In this document: positions 58,396-64,000 of the stretch, piece by piece | Numbering within the stretch: the stretch's first letter is position 1 | How the letters are laid out: each line of letters begins with the position of its first letter | NCBI GenBank assembly: GCA_017510445.1 | Contig: JAFWNF010000003.1 | Location: 124,001-188,000, forward strand | From: Candidatus Saccharimonadota bacterium | GTDB taxonomy: Bacteria; Patescibacteriota; Saccharimonadia; Saccharimonadales; Saccharimonadaceae | Direction: 5' to 3' | DNA: 64,000 nucleotides | Program-made: the position numbers and the translations under genes | The notes under the pieces: generated by a model | Database searches by the model: none | Told to the model about the DNA's origin: nothing | What the model saw: the letters and a program-made list of their open reading frames with translations, nothing else

Positions 58396-59390
58396 TAATC
58401 TTTTTTCGAAATTATCTGATCCAATTTCTTTTTTAGAGCTTCTAAACTTTTTTCTCGCTCTACATTTAGGATTCTGGTTTCTACACCAACTCCCATCACT
58501 AAGATTTCTGTGTCGGAGAGTTTTCGGGAAGTATAAATCTGATTATTAAAATGAGAAATCCCTTCACCATATTCCCATTTATTTGTTTCCGTGTTTTTTT
58601 TGAGGATTCTGGTTCTTCCTCCACGATTATTTCCTCCCATCACTAGAATTTCTGTCTCGGAAAGTTTTTGGGAAGTTTTAATATCTTCATCAAAACCAGA
58701 AATCTTGTCACCATATTTCCATTCGTCTGTTTCTGTGTTTTTCTTGAGGATTCTGGTTTCTCCTTCATTTCCCATCACTAGAATTTCTGTCTCGGAGAGT
58801 TTTTGGGAAGTATAAATATACTGATCAAAACCAGAAATCTTGTCACCATATTCCCATTCCCCAAGTTTCTCCTCGATTCTAGAAAGCACATCTTCTGGGC
58901 TATTTTGTCCGTTCACATCAGCAATTTTTACGCCATTTGCTTTCAACACATGCAACATTCCGAAAGTCGCCCGCTCATAAAGATCCTGACGTCTCTCGAC
59001 TGCCGCCCTTGTATCATCAACTCTTTTTCTTTCAACTAACCTTTTCCAAAGTTCACCTCTCGGCACTCTTAAAACAATCACCCCGTCCAAATATTTCAGC
59101 AAATCATTTTCCGCCATATAATAAATCTGACTTACATTCATTGGAAATCCATCAAGCACCGCCTTCTGAAAAAGCCCGTAGCGTTCGAGTCTTTTCATTT
59201 CCTGCCCAAAAACTTCCACACTTTTTTCATTGTCAATCGGCATTCCGTGGTTGAGCGCCATCGTTACATCTTTATCACTCAAAGACAAAAGTAAATCTCG
59301 CGAGGAAACCCACTCCCAACCATATTTTTGGGAGAGAAGTTGTCCTTGAACCGTTTTTCCCGCACCAGGCGCACCAAAAATCGCAATCAT
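58395..59390 (-). CDS. Adenylate-kinase-like domain fused to three 45-50-residue repeats
   Basis: 331 aa. Residues 1-185 are an adenylate kinase-type NMP kinase: GAPGAGKTVQGQLLSQKYGW (P-loop), VSSRDLLL, AVLDGFPMNVSQ, VIVLRVPRGELWKRLVERKRVDDT. Residues about 185-315 are three tandem repeats starting EWEYGDKISGFDQYIYTSQKL, EWKYGDKISGFDEDIKTSQKL and KWEYGEGISHFNNQIYTSRKL, each followed by S(E/D)TEILVMG and a TRIL segment. The repeats have no obvious kinase role and are nearly identical in DNA, so they duplicated recently. A small helix ends the protein. Confidence 0.82.
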   Translation of the reverse strand: MIAIFGAPGAGKTVQGQLLSQKYGWEWVSSRDLLLSLSDKDVTMALNHGMPIDNEKSVEVFGQEMKRLERYGLFQKAVLDGFPMNVSQIYYMAENDLLKYLDGVIVLRVPRGELWKRLVERKRVDDTRAAVERRQDLYERATFGMLHVLKANGVKIADVNGQNSPEDVLSRIEEKLGEWEYGDKISGFDQYIYTSQKLSETEILVMGNEGETRILKKNTETDEWKYGDKISGFDEDIKTSQKLSETEILVMGGNNRGGRTRILKKNTETNKWEYGEGISHFNNQIYTSRKLSDTEILVMGVGVETRILNVEREKSLEALKKKLDQIISKKD

Positions 59391-59421
59391 AAGCCTATTA
59401 TACGCTAAAGGCTAAAATAGG

Positions 59422-59638
59422 AAAATGCTCTGAACTGACTTCTCAATTAAGCAAAGAGCTTTTTTCAGAGAATTCTGAAGGCTAAAAATAAGAAAAAATA
59501 GTGATGGAAAGCTGGTACTGGAATACCGGAAGGATTTCCGTCTGATTATTTTTTCTATTTTTACCTCTTCGAAGAAAAAATGTTCTGAGCTGACTTTTCT
59601 ATTTTTGCTCCTTCGAAAAAAGTTTTGAACTTTCCATC
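59422..59638. repeat. Repeats and inverted repeats between rpsO and the kinase-like gene
   Basis: AAAATG(C/T)TCTGA(A/G)CTGACT occurs directly at 59422-59440 and 59577-59595. An inverted pair GGCTAAAAATAAGAAAAA (59480-) and its approximate complement (59545-59565), and GATGGAAAG (59503-59511) with CTTTCCATC (59630-59638). About 275 nt with no gene. Confidence 0.6.
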
Positions 59639-59665
59639 AAAAAACCACCTTTCGGTGGCTTTTCT
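59638..59665 (-). terminator. Rho-independent terminator after rpsO
   Basis: Minus strand GCCACC-GAAA-GGTGG followed by T6. Confidence 0.8.
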
Positions 59666-59667
59666 TA

Positions 59668-59934
59668 TTATTTTCTAAGACCCAACTTTGCTACGGTCTT
59701 TTTGTAAAGCTCAAAATCGGTTGTTTCGAGGTATTTCAGGAGTTTCTTTCTTTTCCCCACCATTTGCATTAAACCTCTTTTAGCCATAAAGTCATGTTTA
59801 TTATTCTTCACATGTTCCGTAACTTCTTTGATACGTTCTGTGAGAATAGCCACTTGAACTTCAGGAGAACCGACGTCCTTTTTATTTCTTTGGACCTTGG
59901 CAATAGCTTTGTCTTTATTCTCTTTTGTTATCAT
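59668..59934 (-). CDS. rpsO: 30S ribosomal protein S15
   Basis: 88 aa from the ATG at 59934 (MITKENKDKAIAKVQ). An ATG at 59943 overlaps the -10 box, and the chosen start gives the normal length and lies 7 nt after TATAAT. Family core: GSPEVQVAILTERIKEVTEHVKNNKHDFMAKRGLMQMVGKRKKLLKYL. Binds 16S rRNA central domain early in 30S assembly; in many bacteria it is next to pnp, here they are 2 kb apart. Confidence 0.96.
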   Translation of the reverse strand: MITKENKDKAIAKVQRNKKDVGSPEVQVAILTERIKEVTEHVKNNKHDFMAKRGLMQMVGKRKKLLKYLETTDFELYKKTVAKLGLRK

Positions 59935-59941
59935 ACGCGCC

Positions 59942-59947
59942 ATTATA
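59942..59947 (-). promoter_or_regulatory. -10 box for leaderless rpsO mRNA
   Basis: TATAAT ends 7 nt before the ATG at 59934. Confidence 0.65.
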
Positions 59948-59972
59948 TCACATTTCCCCCCTCTTGAAAACC

Positions 59973-62201
59973 CTATTCTTTATCTTCTTTATTTCGTACC
60001 ATCCGTACAAGACTCCCATGAGAATGCACACCGTACTCGTTTTGATGAGCCACGAAGTCACTAATTTCAAACTGCCACGCGTGACCCTCGTCATTCTCCG
60101 TCGCCGACCAAAAGAAGCCGACCTCGCCGACGTACTTGAGGACGCCTTCCCGGACATAGCCCGAAAACGTCAACCTTAGTCTTTCTCTCAAAGCGAGTGA
60201 TATTTCTTCATCATCACTGCCGTCTCTTCCTTCTTTATTCAACTGATCTTTTAATCCACCTACGATTGGTTTCCAACTTTCTGGCAAATGATAGCCAAAT
60301 CTCTCTTTTATTTCCTCGTTCACTCCAAGTAGTTCCTTCCCCAACGGAAAATGATGAACTTCTTTTCCTACCCAATTTTCACCATAAACCTCCACTTCAC
60401 CTCTCCAGTCAAATACTCTTCCATCAGTTTCATACTCCACACTATAATTCACTGGTTGTTTCAAAATTGCCGTCAAATCGCCCGGAGCTATATAGTCTCC
60501 TTCGTTGTTTTCTGGCAACTCAATTTTCCCTTCTTCCCATTTATCAATCGGAACAAGGAAAGTATAGTGTTCTGTCTCAATCGTTTCAAGATTTTTTATT
60601 CTTTCTCTCATTTGAGCGATATGCTCTGCACCTTTTTCTTTAAGCTTTTCTTCCACGTCTGGACTAACAAAAACTTTTTTTAACTCTTCCGGACTTTCTT
60701 CTAGCTTTTTCTTCAACGCAAACGTCAGCAAATTCGAATTTAAATCAAGATCATTAACTAGATATTTCGAGATATTCTCTTCAATCTCATCTATCTTCGT
60801 ATCTGGAAAGATGTATCCCTTCTCCTTCGCATATTCCGCTCCAAACTTCGCTCGAAGCTCCGAAATCCTCGGGTCATTTGAGTTATAAGTATCAAGTGTT
60901 TCAATCGGTCGATCGAGCTCATAAATAAACCGAAACTCCTCATAAGAAATTTCTTCCCCGCTTTGCATCTTTCTATCTAATTCAATCAACTTATTCTTAT
61001 CGGCAAATCGTCTCAAAAACTTCTCTCCTCCAGGAAGCGTTTTGACCTTTTCTTCCACAATCGGCACCAGCGAGTCTTCCAGCGCCTGCCCATCATTTAG
61101 CCCAGAAATCTCTGCCACTTGTCCATCCGTGTCAAGTCGGATCGAGGCCGAAGCGTTCTCCGCCAATCTCCCATCTTCGTCCTTAAGATGGAACAAAATA
61201 AATTTCGCATCGCTCTCTCCGCCCTTATCATAAACATTCCCATATCTCCCCTGCGTCAAATAACTCCTCCCCACTGAAGGTTGCGCAATGCACCACGGGG
61301 TTCCGTCCGCTGCCTTTGCAATTTCTTCTTCGTCTCCAACCCCATATTCTACCCACTCCCCATGGACGTCTTCGGTTTTCTCGGGGGTCTTCATAATCAC
61401 TTTTTCAGAAAGCAGAAGCCTAGAATAGAGTTTATTAAAGTTTCCCGATTTAACCAACGCCTCGAGTTCCTTATCTCTTTCGCTTTCTTCTTCGGTTTTT
61501 TCTTCCTCTCTATTAAGATCCTCATCCGTATCAATCCCATAAAAGTCCGCAATCGCTCCATAAACCTTCGCAAGCACTGCCGGATTAAAATGCGGATACG
61601 GCGCCACCGAATTTTTATCTCGCTTTCGATAAGTTTTCGTCCCCTTGTCAAACACCCCCATCTTACTCACGCCTTCAATCGTATAAACCTTAAACCACGT
61701 CGGATACGGACAATCCTCATGTGAAAGATAATTTGTCCAAGCTCCTAAAGATTCTCTCTGTTGTTTTTGGATATCTTTCGTCAGTTCCTCTTTTTCCCAA
61801 TCGTCAAGTTCTCTTCCCTGTCCATTATCTCGAAGAATTTGCTCCTGCGTTTTCCAATAGCTCTCTGGAATTTCATCCTCTTCGATAATCAAATCTTCAA
61901 CTGTTTTATTCCAAAGCCTCTGTTCATATCTACTCCCATATTTTTCAATTCCCTTGTCGATTCGCTCAAGGTAGGCATCCGCTCTCCTCTCATCATTCTT
62001 GCCTACAAGTTTCTCACCGCGTTTTCTTGCTCGTTCAAAAGTTGAATCCACTGTTTCTTGGTGTTTGCCTCGAAAACCAGAAACAACAAGCACCTTCGCG
62101 CCAACCTCTCTGGTTTTGCGTTCGTTTTCATCAATATTTTCGCTCAAAAAGCCAAACGAATCAGCCTGACTATTATTCTTTACCGTTGGATCGTTATCCA
62201 T
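59973..62201 (-). CDS. Large cytosolic protein with FISUMP-like C-terminus, G-rich-promoter group
   Basis: 742 aa. The N-terminus ADSFGFLSENIDEN resembles that of the 50967 protein. Middle: a domain with DGTPWCIAQPSVGRSYLTQGRYGNVYDKGG (residues about 305-330), a 'PWC' motif seen in phage/plasmid-type proteins of unknown role. C-terminus: LRLTFSGYVREGVLKYVGEVGFFWSATENDEGHAWQFEI to SLVRMVRN matches the pattern of the Fibrobacter-paralogous (FISUMP, TIGR02145) domain, normally found on surface proteins. No signal peptide. The promoter shares the G-rich spacer. Function unknown. Confidence 0.75.
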   Translation of the reverse strand: MDNDPTVKNNSQADSFGFLSENIDENERKTREVGAKVLVVSGFRGKHQETVDSTFERARKRGEKLVGKNDERRADAYLERIDKGIEKYGSRYEQRLWNKTVEDLIIEEDEIPESYWKTQEQILRDNGQGRELDDWEKEELTKDIQKQQRESLGAWTNYLSHEDCPYPTWFKVYTIEGVSKMGVFDKGTKTYRKRDKNSVAPYPHFNPAVLAKVYGAIADFYGIDTDEDLNREEEKTEEESERDKELEALVKSGNFNKLYSRLLLSEKVIMKTPEKTEDVHGEWVEYGVGDEEEIAKAADGTPWCIAQPSVGRSYLTQGRYGNVYDKGGESDAKFILFHLKDEDGRLAENASASIRLDTDGQVAEISGLNDGQALEDSLVPIVEEKVKTLPGGEKFLRRFADKNKLIELDRKMQSGEEISYEEFRFIYELDRPIETLDTYNSNDPRISELRAKFGAEYAKEKGYIFPDTKIDEIEENISKYLVNDLDLNSNLLTFALKKKLEESPEELKKVFVSPDVEEKLKEKGAEHIAQMRERIKNLETIETEHYTFLVPIDKWEEGKIELPENNEGDYIAPGDLTAILKQPVNYSVEYETDGRVFDWRGEVEVYGENWVGKEVHHFPLGKELLGVNEEIKERFGYHLPESWKPIVGGLKDQLNKEGRDGSDDEEISLALRERLRLTFSGYVREGVLKYVGEVGFFWSATENDEGHAWQFEISDFVAHQNEYGVHSHGSLVRMVRNKEDKE

Positions 62202-62232
62202 ACTATTCCATGTTTAATTATAATTCCCCTTA

Positions 62233-62262
62233 AGTTTACCCTCCCCCAGCACCTTTTGTCAA
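62233..62262 (-). promoter_or_regulatory. G-rich-spacer promoter, copy C
   Basis: Minus strand: TTGACA (62262-62257), 18-nt spacer, TAAACT (62238-62233), TAAG. Same AGCACC...TTTGTCAA context as copy B. Confidence 0.75.
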
Positions 62263-62377
62263 TCTTCTCTTCCTCAAAAACCAACAAAAAATCCTCTGCT
62301 AAAAGGATTTCAAACTACTCCAAAATAATCGCCACTTCTCAGGCTTATTTCCATTTTAGCATAAACTCTTTAATTTG

Positions 62378-63043
62378 TCAAGAGTTCTCTCTCATAAACT
62401 CGTCTAGAGAAACCGCATCCTCTACAGAATATTCCCCCACTTTCGTACGTCTTAACTGCGTCAAATACCCCCCAACTCCTAGTTTTTCTCCGATATCTTC
62501 TCCCAGCGTCCGGATATAGGTTCCACTCGAAACATGACAGCGAATTTTGAGCTCCGGCCATTTATAATCCAAAATCTCAATCGAAAAAATCTCGACTTTT
62601 CTCTTTGGCATTTCCACTTCGACCCCTTTTCTTGCTAGTTTATACGCCCTTTCGCCATTTATCTTCACCGCCGAAAAATTTGGCACTCTCTGAAGAATCT
62701 CTCCCTGAAAACTCTGGACAACCTTCTCAACTTCCGAAAGAATAGGCTCTTTCGCGTCTTTAGAGACCGAAATCTCTCCTTCAGGATCTCCTGTTGTCGA
62801 AATCGCTCCGAGCTTGATTGTCGCCTCATACCATTTATCTAGCTTCAAAAACTCATTTGAACGTTTCGTTCCCTTTCCAACAAGCAAAATCAAAAGTCCC
62901 GTTGCAAACGGATCAAGTGTCCCAGTGTGCCCAACTTTCACTTTTTTCCCAACTTTTTCCGACAAAACTCGGCGCACTCGCGCCACCACCCCAAACGAAG
63001 TAATGTTTTTAGGTTTATCAATTAGAAGTATTTCTTTATCCAT
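62378..63043 (-). CDS. truB: tRNA pseudouridine-55 synthase TruB
   Basis: 221 aa, makes pseudouridine 55 in the T loop of tRNAs. DKPKNITSFGVVARVRR at the N-terminus, catalytic Asp in GHTGTLDPFATGLLILLVG (about residue 44), RVPNFSAVKINGERAYKLARKG and SSGTYIRTLGEDIGEKLG. Shorter than E. coli TruB because the C-terminal PUA domain is absent. Overlaps the CYTH gene start region by 8 nt, so probably co-transcribed from rnhA. Confidence 0.94.
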   Translation of the reverse strand: MDKEILLIDKPKNITSFGVVARVRRVLSEKVGKKVKVGHTGTLDPFATGLLILLVGKGTKRSNEFLKLDKWYEATIKLGAISTTGDPEGEISVSKDAKEPILSEVEKVVQSFQGEILQRVPNFSAVKINGERAYKLARKGVEVEMPKRKVEIFSIEILDYKWPELKIRCHVSSGTYIRTLGEDIGEKLGVGGYLTQLRRTKVGEYSVEDAVSLDEFMRENS

Positions 63044-63575
63044 TCAACTGCTCAAAATACGCTTTTTCAACAATTTCTTCTGCGCCTAAAACTTTCAAAG
63101 TCTTCGTCAAATCTTCCACCACATCAGTAACTGTATCTTTTTCGTCCAATCTAGTTTCAATTTTCGCATAATACCCAGCTACACCTTCAACATTATCAAG
63201 ATAGAGCATTGTTCCATCCCCCATATCAATTTCCTGACGTCTTCGGCTCACTTCATTAATCTTCTTAAATCCGAGTTGATGCACAATATTTACGCCCTCT
63301 GCATAATCTTTCACTTCTGTCTCATCTACCACATCAACACCCGAATCTTCAATATGTCGTTTCAAAATCATTTTATATTTTGCAGGTTTATCGACCGCTT
63401 TCATTTCCGTACGCATGATAATTCGTGGATAGTTCATACCATGCTTAAAACCCTTCGGCAAATAAACCCGATCATGTTGCCAAATTATCGGCGAAAATTC
63501 AAACTCAATATCTTCAAGTTTCTTTTCAAAATCTTCGTGATTTTTCACTTTTGCTTTTTTAATCACTGTTTTCAT
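63036..63575 (-). CDS. CYTH-domain protein (class IV adenylate cyclase/ThTPase-like)
   Basis: 179 aa. CYTH (CyaB-thiamine triphosphatase) proteins act on triphosphates in a beta-tunnel. Pattern: N-terminal MKTVIKKAKVKNHEDF, an RIIMRTE strand, YKMILKRHIED, and MLYLDNVEGVAGYYAKIETRLDEKD (the Asp/Glu metal side). The catalytic charged residues cannot be matched confidently without alignment; the ExExK N-terminal motif is not perfect. Substrate unknown. Overlaps rnhA by 4 nt and truB by 8 nt. Confidence 0.68.
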   Translation of the reverse strand: MKTVIKKAKVKNHEDFEKKLEDIEFEFSPIIWQHDRVYLPKGFKHGMNYPRIIMRTEMKAVDKPAKYKMILKRHIEDSGVDVVDETEVKDYAEGVNIVHQLGFKKINEVSRRRQEIDMGDGTMLYLDNVEGVAGYYAKIETRLDEKDTVTDVVEDLTKTLKVLGAEEIVEKAYFEQLNG

Positions 63576-63988
63576 AAAGTTTCTCCTTTTCGTGCCTTAT
63601 TTGCCCACTCGTCAGCAAGCTCATTAAGCTCCGTTCCAACATGTCCCCTCACCCAAACTAATTCAACTGGATATTTTTTATAGAGTTCGTAAAGCTCTTT
63701 AACAATATCTAGATTTTTAATCTCGCCATTTTTTTTCGTCCAACCGTTCTTTTCCCATGTTGGCGCCCATTTTGTCAAAACATTAATCCAGAATTCTGAA
63801 TCTGAATGAATTTCGCATCCTTCTTCTCCTGCAAGTTTGATCGCAGAAATCATTGCTTTTCCTTCCATTCGAATATTTGAAGAAAGTCTTTCATTCCCTA
63901 AAGCTACTGGCTTACCGTTCTCAATCACAGCAAACCCACCAGGCCCAGGATTTGGCGATGCACTTCCATCAGTCCATAAAATTCTCAT
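63572..63988 (-). CDS. rnhA: Ribonuclease HI
   Basis: 138 aa. Cleaves RNA in RNA-DNA hybrids. Catalytic residues: Asp in WTDGSASPNPGPGGFAVI, Glu in IRMEGKAMISAIKLA, Asp in IHSDSEFWINVL, Asp in GTELNELADEWANKA; the flexible His is in VRGHVGTE. Length is standard. First gene of a three-gene minus operon with the CYTH protein and truB; leaderless. Confidence 0.95.
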   Translation of the reverse strand: MRILWTDGSASPNPGPGGFAVIENGKPVALGNERLSSNIRMEGKAMISAIKLAGEEGCEIHSDSEFWINVLTKWAPTWEKNGWTKKNGEIKNLDIVKELYELYKKYPVELVWVRGHVGTELNELADEWANKARKGETL

Positions 63989-63994
63989 ATCTAT

Positions 63995-64000
63995 ATTATA
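63995..64000 (-). promoter_or_regulatory. -10 box for leaderless rnhA mRNA
   Basis: TATAAT lies at the window edge and ends 6 nt before the ATG at 63988. Confidence 0.65.

Noticed and set aside
1-64000. CRISPR arrays, insertion sequences or prophage
   Set aside because: No regularly spaced direct repeats, transposase, integrase, capsid or terminase genes were seen. The tandem units at 26690 are terminator copies without spacers.

Overview
The window looks like a chromosome segment from a Patescibacteria/CPR bacterium, most likely a Saccharibacteria (TM7) relative. The evidence is a pared-down translation and cell-division gene set, many membrane-anchored surface proteins of unknown type, tight spacing with 4-11 nt overlaps, and the standard genetic code (TGA is a normal stop, for example for murG), which argues against Gracilibacteria/Absconditabacteria. 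The assignment is inferred from gene content, not from a database search.

Layout. 1-4776: S10/spc-type ribosomal protein operon, entered inside rplB and ending at rpsH with a terminator; rpmC is missing and the usual second half of spc does not follow. 5022-16373: a beta-helix-like surface protein, two small Cys proteins, a CapA-like phosphoesterase, a PEGA protein, gltX, an FNT transporter and small unknowns. 16400-16476: tRNA-Glu. 16630-18123: der, with a palindromic repeat inside its linker. 18406-20046: an operon of six small genes, mostly Cys-rich. 20181-26355: PIN-PhoH ATPase, pth, a surface-anchored serpin and dprA. 26375-26704: an unidentified ncRNA or leader, then tandem terminator-like repeats. 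27003-31565: a SipW-type signal peptidase with four probable surface substrates. 32163-40080: topA, a sigma-region-4/HARE-HTH protein, a conjugation-type ATPase, and a paralogue pair, one with its start deleted. 40127-40941: non-coding. 40942-48622 (minus): a reduced division/wall cluster (rsmH, ftsL-like, ftsI, mraY, ftsW, murG, ftsQ-like). 48623-49482: a structured RNA candidate, DnaA-box-like sites and a small RNA candidate. 49483-64000: a duplicated unknown protein, a KwaB-like protein, prepilin peptidase, ftsK, pnp, an adenylate-kinase-like fusion, rpsO, a FISUMP-like protein, truB, a CYTH protein and rnhA.

How the genes work together. Translation (ribosomal proteins, gltX, pth, der, truB, rsmH, rpsO), septal wall synthesis (mraY-murG-ftsW-ftsI-ftsL/Q), DNA handling (topA, ftsK, dprA, rnhA) and RNA turnover (pnp) form the core. 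Around it lie an envelope/export layer (SipW locus, beta-helix protein, PEGA protein, serpin, prepilin peptidase) and short Cys-rich proteins with no recognised function.

Regulation. Two classes of start are visible: genes with a Shine-Dalgarno sequence, and at least a dozen genes whose -10 box ends exactly 6-7 nt before the start codon, which implies leaderless mRNAs. Three minus-strand genes share a near-identical promoter with a G-rich spacer. Plus-strand genes favour C-ending codons and minus-strand genes G/T-ending ones across the whole window, suggesting the minus strand is the leading strand throughout.
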